From contig JAHIPW010000034.1 of assembly GCA_018903055.1 (NCBI GenBank), positions 1-10,436 of the forward strand: a stretch of 10,436 bases of DNA, read 5' to 3'. This stretch comes from a bacterium. Its GTDB lineage: Bacteria; UBP18; UBA7526. The notes below the pieces were generated by a model. It worked only from the letters and a program-made list of their open reading frames with translations. It was not told the origin of the DNA and did not search any database. The stretch's first letter is position 1. The number at the start of each line of letters is the position of its first letter. Of this stretch, positions 1 to 5,981 are shown one piece after another. The position numbers and the translations under genes were made by a program.

Positions 1-130
1 AGAAACGGGGCAAGTGAAGCGCGCCGTTATCTGTCGCTAGACAGAAACAGGGCAAGTGAAGCGCGCCGTTATTTTAAGGTATCGGAACTTCCATAAGCAA
101 AAGACGGCGGAGAGCGAAGCGCGCCGTTAT
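1..130. repeat. Short direct repeats with GAAGCGCGCCGTTAT core
   Basis: The 15-base word GAAGCGCGCCGTTAT occurs three times in the same orientation, at 16-30, 58-72 and 116-130. The first two copies belong to a 30-base near-identical unit (1-30 and 43-72, one difference). They are separated by a small hairpin, CTGTC-gcta-GACAG (31-44). The third copy keeps only the 3' half. No gene is visible here. Open frames crossing the region are low-complexity and made of the repeats, so I do not call them. The word GAGCGAAGCG at 112-121 recurs in inverted form (CGCTTCGCTC) at 208-217 and 334-343, which ties this block to the repeats next to pmbA. Confidence 0.8.
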
Positions 131-135
131 TTTTT

Positions 136-159
136 GACTTTTTGGGGCCCCAAAAAGTC
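136..159. repeat. Perfect 24-bp palindrome
   Basis: GACTTTTTGGGG at 136-147 is followed directly by its exact reverse complement at 148-159. A T-rich run (160-168) follows on the + strand and another T run (129-135) precedes it. In RNA it would fold with a 4-nt loop and could act as a weak intrinsic terminator, but no gene upstream is visible in the window, so a terminator role is only a possibility. It sits between the GAAGCGCGCC repeats and the CTCCCCGAT hairpin as one piece of the repeat patchwork. Confidence 0.75.
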
Positions 160-175
160 TTTCTTTTATAAGGAC

Positions 176-195
176 CTCCCCGATAAATCGGGGAG
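176..195. repeat. Hairpin CTCCCCGAT-aa-ATCGGGGAG
   Basis: Nine-base perfect inverted repeat (176-184 with 187-195) separated by two bases. It is followed at once by AGAACCTTGTT, the start of the next repeat family. No T tract follows that would make it a convincing terminator. Confidence 0.65.
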
Positions 196-285
196 AACCT
201 TGTTTTTCGCTTCGCTCCAAATAAGAACCCACTTCGTAGAACCTTGTTACTTTCGTAATAAGAACCTACTTCGTAGAACCTTGTT
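194..285. repeat. Tandem repeats with AGAACCTTGTT core, 37-bp period
   Basis: A 29-base unit beginning AATAAGAACC and ending AGAACCTTGTT is present at 220-248 and 257-285, with one base different and a 37-base period. The terminal word AGAACCTTGTT also stands alone at 194-204. A diverged form (AGAACTTTGTTA) lies inside the 3' end of aroK near 5780, so this is a dispersed family and not a single local duplication. Confidence 0.7.
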
Positions 286-288
286 TTA

Positions 289-353
289 CTCACTTCGTTC
301 ATAAAATGAGCCAAGCAAGTTGTCTCTTTTATTCGCTTCGCTCATAAAATGAG
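289..353. repeat. Paired TTCGYTCATAAAATGAG repeats abutting the pmbA start
   Basis: Two similar 22-base copies lie at 289-310 and 332-353. Both end in CATAAAATGAG and carry the small stem CTCAT-aaa-ATGAG (complete in the second copy, 341-353). The second copy ends on the base before the pmbA ATG at 354, so the whole leader of that gene is repeat DNA with no clear Shine-Dalgarno sequence. Confidence 0.7.
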
Positions 354-1691
354 ATGAATATTTATAAGATAGTAAAAAAGATTGATAAACCAGCAGAGAT
401 ATATTTTGTCCAAGGCCATTCTTCCATCATTGAATTGAGTGACGAGAAGATAGAGAGTATAGAAGATGCTTCTATAGAGGGTCTTGGTCTGCGTATTATA
501 GATAGAGGGGGATTGGGTTTTGGCTATACCTCAGATATTGGATTAATAGATAAAACAATCGAAGAGGCCTCTCTAAATGCAAGGTATGCTACCAGAGATA
601 AGTATAACCTTCTGCCCCAGAAAGCCCCTTCCTATCCCAGGGTCAATATCTATGATGAGTCTTTAAAGAAAGTATCTTTGAAAGAGAAGATTGAGAAGAT
701 AAAGAAGACCTCCCGGGCTGCCTTAGAATATGATAAGAGGATTAGAAAGGTCTATAAGGCCGCCTATCACGACACCATTTATAGAGTAAACATCCTCAAT
801 TCTGAAGGACTGGAAGTTTCCTATTCTGCAACTAGTTGTTCTATATCACTTATGGCCATCGCTCAAGAAAGAAGAGAATCTCAGAGCGGGTCGGAATTTG
901 ATATCCAGAGGTTCTATGAGAAGTTAAAGATAGAAGAGGTGGGAAGAAGGGCGGCCCAGAAGGCCCTCTCCCTTCTGGGGGCTAAGAGGATAAAGACCCA
1001 GAGGATACCGATACTCCTGGATTCCTTAGTGGGCAGTAGTTTCCTGGGGCTGATCGTCAGTGCCTTAAGTGCCGAGGCGGTCCAGAGAAAGAGATCTCTA
1101 TTCAGAAATAAATTGGATAAGAGAATAGGTGCCCAGGAATTGAATATCATTGATGACGGTACCTTGGAAGAAGGCTTGGGAAGTGCTCCCTGTGATGATG
1201 AGGGGGTGCCCACCTCAAGGAAGATCCTCATCGAGAAGGGAATGCTAAGAGGATATCTTTATAATACCTATGCTGCAGCAAAAGAGAAAAAAGAATCCAC
1301 GGGAAATGGGATGAGGGGCTCCTTCAAATCTCTGCCTGGGATTGGAGCCACCAACCTATTCATTTCACCCGGCAGAAGGTCGAAGGGAGAATTAATCAAG
1401 GGGATGAGAAGAGGCCTCTACGTCACTGAGACCTTGGGGATGCATACTGCAGATCCCATCTCTGGTGACTTCTCCATTGGGGTAAATGGCCTCTGGATTG
1501 AAAGGGGAGAGGTAACTTATCCTGTTTGCGGAGTAACTATGGGCGGCAATCTCATGGAACTTTTGAACTCTATAGAAGAGGTGGGTGATGACCTACGCTT
1601 TGCGGGTAATATCGGTTCACCCTCTATCCACCTCTCTGGAATGATGATCAGCGGCCATTCATTTCATTCAGGATCGCCCAGTCCCGAGTGA
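354..1691 (+). CDS. pmbA: TldE/PmbA-type subunit of the TldD/TldE metalloprotease
   Basis: This 445-residue protein matches the PmbA (TldE) branch of the TldD/PmbA family. In known systems TldD and TldE form a cytosolic complex that cleaves unfolded peptides such as microcin B17 precursor and CcdA. Visible family features are the N-terminal region around EGLGLRIIDRGGLGFGYTSD (42-61), the LDSLVGSSFLGLIVSALSAE stretch, the D-E-G-V-PTSRK segment followed by an R-G-YLYNTY motif, STGNG, and the C-terminal GNLMELL and GSPSIHLSG. It lacks the HExxxH zinc motif of TldD, as expected for the partner subunit. No tldD gene is in the window; it could lie upstream. The ATG at 354 gives the usual family N-terminus but has no Shine-Dalgarno sequence, because repeats reach the start codon. 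About 11 residues after LSGMMISG look like read-through into a repeat. Function is confident at family level; the peptide substrate is unknown. Confidence 0.88.
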   Translation: MNIYKIVKKIDKPAEIYFVQGHSSIIELSDEKIESIEDASIEGLGLRIIDRGGLGFGYTSDIGLIDKTIEEASLNARYATRDKYNLLPQKAPSYPRVNIYDESLKKVSLKEKIEKIKKTSRAALEYDKRIRKVYKAAYHDTIYRVNILNSEGLEVSYSATSCSISLMAIAQERRESQSGSEFDIQRFYEKLKIEEVGRRAAQKALSLLGAKRIKTQRIPILLDSLVGSSFLGLIVSALSAEAVQRKRSLFRNKLDKRIGAQELNIIDDGTLEEGLGSAPCDDEGVPTSRKILIEKGMLRGYLYNTYAAAKEKKESTGNGMRGSFKSLPGIGATNLFISPGRRSKGELIKGMRRGLYVTETLGMHTADPISGDFSIGVNGLWIERGEVTYPVCGVTMGGNLMELLNSIEEVGDDLRFAGNIGSPSIHLSGMMISGHSFHSGSPSPE

Positions 1692-1710
1692 AACGAGGGG
1701 CGGGAGGTAG
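1671..1710. repeat. Repeat-like sequence holding the pmbA stop codon
   Basis: CGCCC (1675-1679) and GGGCG (1698-1702) form a short inverted repeat around a segment containing the stop TGA (1689-1691). The base composition changes abruptly here to G/C-rich, with GAGTGAAACGAGG, a word related to the GAACGGAGTGAGG words elsewhere in the window. The last residues of PmbA (HSFHSGSPSPE) are largely encoded here and lie beyond the usual end of the family. A repeat inserted at the gene end is inferred, not proven. Confidence 0.4.
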
Positions 1711-1745
1711 AATTATAGAAAATACGTTGAAGGATTATTGGATAA

Positions 1746-2009
1746 CAGAAAACGGTTGTTAGAAAATAGAAAACGGTAGGGAGAACAGAAAACAGAAAAC
1801 GGTTGTTGAAATATTAGGATGAGGGTGAGTTGTGGGTTACCCCTCGACTTTGCTCGGGATTCCTTCTTACGAGAGAGGGATCCTGAGTTTTCCGAAGGAT
1901 GAGTCGGGTTGTGGGGGTGAGGGTGTGGAATATATCTCCATCCTTAATCAATCTGATTTCAGATTTCGGATTTCACTACAGTTTTCCGATTTCCGTCAAC
2001 TGTTTTCTG
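1746..2009. repeat. Long imperfect palindrome in the pmbA-aroE gap
   Basis: This fills most of the 408-base gap before aroE. The left arm (about 1746-1822) is a degenerate tandem run of CAGAAAACGG: AACAGAAAACGGTTGTT occurs exactly at 1744-1760 and 1791-1807, with a diverged copy near 1763-1780. The right arm (about 1938-2009) is the degenerate reverse complement (CAGTTTTCCGATTTCCG, TGTTTTCTG), ending in CCATCCTTAAT opposite TATTAGGATGA. A spacer of about 115 bases (1823-1937) is G-rich and holds nested imperfect hairpins, such as ATTCCTTC against GAAGGAT. Short open frames cross this stretch but have no protein character. I see no gene, tRNA or clear promoter. Confidence 0.6.
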
Positions 2010-2051
2010 ACTTCAATGAAACGGGCTTCGCAACCGCAACTGAAAAACGTT

Positions 2052-2090
2052 GAACAGAGCCCTGAACCATACGGTTTAGGCGGAGTGAGG
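2052..2090 (+). promoter_or_regulatory. Leader hairpin cassette upstream of aroE
   Basis: GAACAGAG is followed by a hairpin, CCTGAACC (2061-2068) pairing with GGTTTAGG (2073-2080) through one G-U pair, and then by CGGAGTGAGG (2081-2090). GGAG and GAGG within that last word are the only Shine-Dalgarno-like sequences before the aroE ATG at 2100. The same arrangement precedes aroB (5982-6021). aroC has only the flanks joined together, GAACGGAGTGAGG (4069-4081). It could be a mobile palindrome or a leader that affects translation; the sequence alone does not decide. Confidence 0.6.
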
Positions 2091-2099
2091 TTTAACTAG

Positions 2100-2963
2100 A
2101 TGAAAATTGATGGCGAAACAAAGGTAGTGGGACTCATCGGTTATCCTATAGGACATACCCTCTCTCCAGCAATGCATAATAGGGCCTTCGAATATCTGGA
2201 CCTCAATTATCTCTATCTTCCCTTCCCGGTTAAGGAGAGTAATCTAAAAGAGGCCCTGAGGGCCCTGCCCGCCTTGAGCGTGGTGGGGGTAAACGTCACC
2301 CTGCCCTATAAAGAGAGGGTTCTTGAATATCTGGATGAGGTGAGTGAGGAAGCAGAACTCACCCAGGCAGTGAATACCATCTTGGTTAAAGATAGTAGAT
2401 TGATAGGATATAATACAGACGGGAAAGGATTTGTTACCTCCCTAAAGAAAGGGGCGGAGTTCAATCCCAGGGATAAGAAGGTAGTAATTATCGGTGCTGG
2501 GGGCGCTTCCCGGGCGGTGAGCATCGGACTTGCTAAAGAAGGAGTGGAGAAAATCACTCTGATCGATATCGTCTTTAATAAGGCTCAATCTCTCGCTTCT
2601 CACATCGCAAAAAATATCTCTAAAGTAGAAGTTGCTGCAGTGAAAGAAGAGGGGCTGGGAAAGGAGGTTAGGGAGGCAGATATTCTGATTAATGCCACAC
2701 CATTGGGGATGAAGCCAGATGATTCCCTGCCCATCGATCCCAAACTACTCCATCCAAATCTTTTAGTCTATGATTTAATCTACAATCCCTCGAAGACTAA
2801 GCTCTTAAGCGAGGCAGAGAGGATAGGAGCAAAGACCCTAAACGGGATAGGGATGCTCCTCTATCAGGGGGCCCTGGCCTTTACCATCTGGACAGGCAGG
2901 GAGGCGCCAATCGAGGTGATGGCTCGGGCCTTGAAGGAAGAACTCAAAACTCAAGTCAGTTAA
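2100..2963 (+). CDS. aroE: Shikimate dehydrogenase (possibly NAD-preferring)
   Basis: AroE reduces 3-dehydroshikimate to shikimate, step 4 of the chorismate pathway, in the cytosol. The protein has 287 residues, normal for the family. The shikimate-binding motif is GYPIGHTLSPAMHN (14-27), with Thr20 where Ser is commoner and Ser22 kept. The catalytic Lys is K71 in NVTLPYKERV and the partner Asp is D107 in GYNTDGKGF. The Rossmann glycine loop is GAGGASRA (132-139). NATPLGM and GIGMLLYQGALAF, typical of the C-terminal part, are also present. The usual NRT motif that binds the NADP 2'-phosphate is replaced by D156-I157-V158 (in LIDIVFNKA). An acid here, with no Arg, is the pattern of NAD-preferring quinate/shikimate dehydrogenases. 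The ATG at 2100 follows the hairpin leader. The catalytic assignment is very secure; cofactor choice is inference. Confidence 0.95.
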   Translation: MKIDGETKVVGLIGYPIGHTLSPAMHNRAFEYLDLNYLYLPFPVKESNLKEALRALPALSVVGVNVTLPYKERVLEYLDEVSEEAELTQAVNTILVKDSRLIGYNTDGKGFVTSLKKGAEFNPRDKKVVIIGAGGASRAVSIGLAKEGVEKITLIDIVFNKAQSLASHIAKNISKVEVAAVKEEGLGKEVREADILINATPLGMKPDDSLPIDPKLLHPNLLVYDLIYNPSKTKLLSEAERIGAKTLNGIGMLLYQGALAFTIWTGREAPIEVMARALKEELKTQVS

Positions 2964-2981
2964 CAAGGAAACAAATTAGGG

Positions 2982-3080
2982 GCTTCAGGCTACAAGCTAC
3001 AGGCTGCAGGCTAAAGATACTTCACGATCTAATCCTTGCATTAATTTGAAACTTGAGGCTTGTGACTTGAGGCTTGAAGC
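2982..3080. repeat. Imperfect inverted repeat of AGGCT/CTTGAG words
   Basis: This fills the 156-base gap between aroE and the prepilin peptidase. The left arm (2982-3010) repeats the word (T)ACAGGCT; the right arm (3052-3080) repeats CTTGAGGCTTG. Aligning the left arm with the reverse complement of the right by hand gives 21 matches in 29 positions, and most differences are transitions that permit G-U pairing in one strand. The spacer is 41 bases. It could fold as a long bulged hairpin in RNA. There is no T tract after it, so it is not a standard terminator. Confidence 0.6.
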
Positions 3081-3119
3081 ATACTTTATTAACTTATCAA
3101 CTGACCCAAGGAGGTATAA

Positions 3120-3947
3120 TTGATATTCAGGACCATTGTTACTTTCATCCTAGGCACTTGTGTGGGGAGCTTCTTGAATGTCTGCATCTGGCGCCTTCCT
3201 CGGAATAAATCCATCATTACTCCTCGTTCTTACTGTCCCAGTTGCCGGGCTCCAGTTAGGGGGTGTGATAATATCCCTTTGATAAGTTATTTTGTCCTTA
3301 AGGGAAGATGTAGAAACTGCAGAGGAAAGATATCACCACGCTACTTCATTGTTGAACTTTTAACCGGTATGATCTTCGCCCTCTTCTATTTCAACTATCT
3401 GCTGGGCAATTTTCCTCCGGGCGAGTTGTTCCTCTATCTTCTCTTGACTTCAGCATTGATTGCTATTACCTTCATAGACTTTGAGCATAAGATAATCCCG
3501 GACAAGATCACCTATCCCGGCATAGTAGTTGGCCTCTTAGCAAGCCTCATAGTTAAGCACCAGGCTCCTTTTATCTTTTCGCATATCCCCGAACTTAATT
3601 CTCTCATCGACTCCTCCTTAGGAGTATTGGCAGGAGGAGGACTCCTGTGGGCCATTGCTATCTTGAGCAAAGGGGGGATGGGAGGAGGAGATATAAAGTT
3701 GGGGGCCATGATCGGTGCCTTCTTAGGCTGGCAACCTACCTTATTGACACTCTTATTGGCCTTCTTCGTCGGGGCTGTAGTGGGTGTTATTCTCATGCTT
3801 TTAAAACTATTTACCAGTAAAAGCCTTAAGGCCGCCTGGAAGAAGAGGAAATCATTCATTCCCTTTGGTCCCTATCTCGCCTTAGCCGCCTTAGTAGTTA
3901 TTTTCAAAGGCCAAGCAATCATGGACTGGTACTTTAGAATCTTCTAG
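3120..3947 (+). CDS. pilD: Type IV prepilin peptidase / N-methyltransferase
   Basis: This 275-residue inner-membrane aspartyl protease (family A24) cleaves the leader of type IV prepilins or type II secretion pseudopilins and N-methylates the new N-terminus. The N-terminal helix begins at once with the GSFLNVCIWRLP motif (16-27). The cytosolic methylase domain carries both zinc-binding pairs, C39-x2-C42 and C64-x2-C67. The catalytic aspartates are D120 in FIDFEHKIIPD and D191 in GMGGGDIKLG. The remaining hydrophobic segments fit the usual eight-helix topology. The start is TTG at 3120, supported by AAGGAGG at 3108-3114 with a 5-base spacer; no ATG lies nearby. No pilin or secretion genes are in the window, so its substrate is unknown. 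The symbol is by family; it could equally serve a type II secretion system or be named gspO/comC. Confidence 0.93.
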   Translation: MIFRTIVTFILGTCVGSFLNVCIWRLPRNKSIITPRSYCPSCRAPVRGCDNIPLISYFVLKGRCRNCRGKISPRYFIVELLTGMIFALFYFNYLLGNFPPGELFLYLLLTSALIAITFIDFEHKIIPDKITYPGIVVGLLASLIVKHQAPFIFSHIPELNSLIDSSLGVLAGGGLLWAIAILSKGGMGGGDIKLGAMIGAFLGWQPTLLTLLLAFFVGAVVGVILMLLKLFTSKSLKAAWKKRKSFIPFGPYLALAALVVIFKGQAIMDWYFRIF

Positions 3948-3974
3948 ATGCAGTAGAACTTCAAAAATTAAGTA

Positions 3975-4057
3975 GATTCAAACGGATGGATGCGAATGCA
4001 AACGGATAAATCATCACAAAAGGGGTCCGTCTGCATCCGTGATAATCTGTCTGAATC
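3975..4057. repeat. Imperfect inverted repeat of GGATGCA/ATCCGT words
   Basis: Equal arms of 32 bases, 3975-4006 and 4026-4057, are separated by 19 bases. By hand, the left arm matches the reverse complement of the right at 23 of 32 positions, starting with GATTCA and ending with ACGGA. The right arm contains GCATCCGT and AATCTGT, the same words that recur in the gaps before aroB, before aroQ and after the O-antigen-ligase gene. It lies directly upstream of the aroC ribosome binding site. Confidence 0.6.
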
Positions 4058-4068
4058 CGCATTTTGCC

Positions 4069-4085
4069 GAACGGAGTGAGGAGGT
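4069..4085 (+). promoter_or_regulatory. aroC ribosome binding site with unfilled GAACGGAGTGAGG
   Basis: GAACGGAGTGAGG (4069-4081) runs into GGAGGT (4080-4085), a strong Shine-Dalgarno sequence five bases before the aroC ATG at 4091. The word is contiguous here. In the aroE and aroB leaders the same word is interrupted after GGAG by a palindrome followed by a second CGGAG. Confidence 0.6.
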
Positions 4086-4090
4086 AAGAG

Positions 4091-5245
4091 ATGCTGAGAT
4101 ACCTGACTGCTGGAGAATCGCATGGAAGGTCTTTAATGGCCATTCTGGAGGGTATGCCTTCTGGTTTAAGAGTAGATAAGACTACCATTGATAGGGAACT
4201 TAAGAGAAGACAGGCAGGCTATGGAAGAGGGAAGAGGATGAATATCGAGAAGGATAGGGTCCAGATACTATCTGGAATGAGGGGAGGTGAGACCCTGGGA
4301 AGCCCCGTTGCCCTTTCTATCCCCAATAAAGATTGGGAAAATTGGAAACTAATTATGGATACTTTCGGACCAAGTAAAGGGGAGAAGGTGACCAGGCCAC
4401 GACCGGGTCATGCAGACCTGGTGGGAGCCCTGAAGTATGATCAGGATGATATAAGAAATGTCTTGGAAAGAGCCTCTGCTCGGGAGACGGCAGCCAGGGT
4501 AGCAATAGGTGCCATAGTCAAAGTGCTCCTTTCCGAATTTGGTATCTCAATCGTCAGTCAGGTTATCCAGATCGGTGGTGTAAAGGCAAAAGTGGAAGGT
4601 TTAAAGATTAGCGAGATTAAAAGAAAAGCATCCGGTTCCAAAGTCTCCTGTCCAGATAGAGAGGCAGAGAGACTTATGATAGAGGAGATCGATAAGGCGA
4701 AAAAAGATGGAGATACCCTGGGAGGGATATTCGAGGTCATTACCACTGGTCTGCCCATAGGATTGGGAAGCTATGTCCATCCCGATCGCAGGTTGGACGG
4801 TAGATTGGCTCAAGGATTAATGAGTATTCCGGCAGTAAAGGGGGTTGAAATCGGGTTAGGATTTAGGGTGAGTGAACTTCCCGGATCAGAGGTTCAGGAT
4901 GAGATATTCTACGAGCAGAAAAAAGGATTTTATAGAAAGACGAATAATGCCGGAGGATTGGAAGGCGGGGTAACCAATGGAGAACCTTTAAGAATAAAGG
5001 TGGCCCTGAAGCCCATTTCCACTCTCCAGAGACCTCTCTCCTCAGTAGATCTGATTACTAAGAAAAGAGTTAAAGCAACTGTAGAGAGAGCGGATGTCTG
5101 TGTAGTTCCAGCAGCAGCAGTCATTGGAGAGTCAGTAGTGGCCTTTGAATTAGCCAACGCCCTGATAGAGAAGTTTGGGGGAGATAGTATAAGCGAAATG
5201 CAGAGAAATTACAGAGGCTATCTGAAGTACCTTAAACAAAGATGA
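4091..5245 (+). CDS. aroC: Chorismate synthase
   Basis: AroC uses reduced FMN to convert 5-enolpyruvylshikimate-3-phosphate to chorismate, the last step of the common aromatic pathway. The 384-residue length is usual. Visible family motifs are TAGESHG (6-12) with the catalytic His11, [12 protein letters not shown] (39-50), [22 protein letters not shown] with the second catalytic His107, and the [12 protein letters not shown] signature (127-138). Further along are [14 protein letters not shown] and the C-terminal [20 protein letters not shown] region with [10 protein letters not shown]. The start is ATG at 4091, five bases after GGAGGT. The gene ends in an ATGA overlap with aroK, so the two are very probably co-transcribed and translationally coupled. 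Nothing in the sequence suggests damage. Confidence 0.97.
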   Translation: MLRYLTAGESHGRSLMAILEGMPSGLRVDKTTIDRELKRRQAGYGRGKRMNIEKDRVQILSGMRGGETLGSPVALSIPNKDWENWKLIMDTFGPSKGEKVTRPRPGHADLVGALKYDQDDIRNVLERASARETAARVAIGAIVKVLLSEFGISIVSQVIQIGGVKAKVEGLKISEIKRKASGSKVSCPDREAERLMIEEIDKAKKDGDTLGGIFEVITTGLPIGLGSYVHPDRRLDGRLAQGLMSIPAVKGVEIGLGFRVSELPGSEVQDEIFYEQKKGFYRKTNNAGGLEGGVTNGEPLRIKVALKPISTLQRPLSSVDLITKKRVKATVERADVCVVPAAAVIGESVVAFELANALIEKFGGDSISEMQRNYRGYLKYLKQR

Positions 5246-5838
5246 AGAATATCGTCTTAACTGGCTTTATGGGAGTAGGAAAGAATATTATCGGAAAGAA
5301 ATTGGCTGAGGAATTGGGTTTAAAATTTGTTAATACTGATGATATCATTGAGAAGAAAGAAGGAATTACCATTACCCAAATCTTCGAGAAGTTCGGGGAG
5401 AAACACTTCAGAAAACTCGAAAAGGAAATAATAAAAAAGGTTGCCCAGGGGAAAAACCAAGTCATCTCCACGGGTGGGGGAGTAGTCCTGGACCAAGAGA
5501 ATATTTCTAATTTAACGGAGAACGGAGTCATCATCTGCCTCTGGGCTTCACCAGAGGTGATTAGAGAGAGGGCGAAGAGGGAAACCCATCGTCCTCTCTT
5601 AGAAGGGGTAGATAGAGAGGAGAGAATTAAGGAACTATTAGATTATAGAAAACCATTTTATGAGAAAAGCGCAGACTATATCATCGATACGTCACATTTG
5701 ACTGTAGAAGAAACAGTAGAAAAAATCTTAAAGTGCCTAAGATTCAAACAGATTATAAAGATGCCTTCGCTAGCGCGAAGAACTTTGTTATTCCTCCGCA
5801 TTTTTAGTAGAAGGGATAAGCGAAGCACGTCGTCATAA
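5242..5838 (+). CDS. aroK: Shikimate kinase with altered P-loop and repeat-derived tail
   Basis: AroK phosphorylates shikimate at O3 with ATP, step 5 of the pathway. Motifs are the P-loop GFMGVGKN (8-15), D33/D34 in NTDDIIE for shikimate and Mg, the FRKLE arginine (R57), the GGG loop (78-80), and R117 in the lid (THRPLL). Position 15 is Asn where nearly all kinases of this fold have Ser or Thr to bind Mg. The fold should finish near residue 167. Residues about 171-198 are basic and encoded by repeat-like DNA (see the repeat at 5752-5840), which explains 198 residues instead of about 165-175. The start overlaps the aroC stop by ATGA, with no separate Shine-Dalgarno sequence, suggesting coupled translation. 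The family call is secure. Full activity is uncertain because of N15, although the other binding residues are intact. Confidence 0.92.
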   Translation: MKNIVLTGFMGVGKNIIGKKLAEELGLKFVNTDDIIEKKEGITITQIFEKFGEKHFRKLEKEIIKKVAQGKNQVISTGGGVVLDQENISNLTENGVIICLWASPEVIRERAKRETHRPLLEGVDREERIKELLDYRKPFYEKSADYIIDTSHLTVEETVEKILKCLRFKQIIKMPSLARRTLLFLRIFSRRDKRSTSS

Positions 5839-5840
5839 TA
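5752..5840. repeat. Repeat-like DNA covering the 3' end of aroK
   Basis: The hairpin CTTCGC-tagc-GCGAAG (5765-5780) is followed by AGAACTTTGTTA, close to the AGAACCTTGTT repeat of 194-285. Then comes ATAAGCGAAGCACGTCGTCAT, close to the GCGAAGCGCGCCGTTAT repeat of 1-130. The last 28 codons of aroK and its stop codon lie in this stretch. The similarity is partial and judged by eye. Confidence 0.5.
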
Positions 5841-5842
5841 GC

Positions 5843-5874
5843 AGATGCAGACAGATAAAATATCTGCCTGATCT
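5843..5874. repeat. Small hairpin in the aroK-aroB gap
   Basis: AGACAGATA (5849-5857) and TATCTGCCT (5861-5869) pair at eight of nine positions around an AAA loop. The stem extends outward with a one-base bulge to AGAT (5843-5846) and ATCT (5871-5874). It follows the aroK stop closely and could end or protect the aroC-aroK transcript, but there is no T tract. Confidence 0.45.
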
Positions 5875-5875
5875 A

Positions 5876-5979
5876 TACTTTAATGTCTGTGATCTGTGCC
5901 AATGCCTAATTATTTATGCTCTCTAGGATGCCAACACAGTGCATCCTGTAATCTGTAATAAATCTGTGACAATCTGTGT
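5876..5979. repeat. ATCTGTG-type degenerate repeats with AGGATGC hairpin
   Basis: Words of the form (A)ATCTGTG/GTCTGTG occur near 5884-5897 and 5949-5979. Between them is a perfect 7-bp inverted repeat, AGGATGC (5925-5931) with GCATCCT (5941-5947) and a 9-base loop. The same ATCTGTG/ATCCGTG words appear at 4026-4057, 7276-7325 and 9927-10005. Confidence 0.55.
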
Positions 5980-5981
5980 CC

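Noticed and set aside
1-130. Direct repeats that might start a CRISPR array
   Set aside because: Only three copies, unequal unit lengths and irregular spacers of 12 to 40 bases, with no cas genes; they belong to a patchwork of unrelated repeats.
56-314. Open frames on both strands through the repeat patchwork
   Set aside because: Both are made of repeat units with no protein character and lack ribosome binding sites.
320-350. TTGTCT with CATAAA or TAAAAT as a promoter for a leaderless pmbA transcript
   Set aside because: Each hexamer pair is poor or badly spaced, and the AT-rich box is part of a repeat that also occurs at 289-310.
914-1231. Open frame of 105 codons on the minus strand opposite pmbA
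   Set aside because: It lies wholly antisense to a well-conserved gene and resembles no family. The same holds for minus-strand frames inside the prepilin peptidase, aroC, aroK, aroB and O-antigen-ligase genes.
2052-2090. T-box or riboswitch upstream of aromatic genes
   Set aside because: The hairpins are too small, no T-box motif, antiterminator or conserved riboswitch core is present, and no terminator follows.
1832-2099. Two short + strand open frames before aroE
   Set aside because: They cross the imperfect palindrome and leader hairpin; composition follows the repeats and no start signal is seen.
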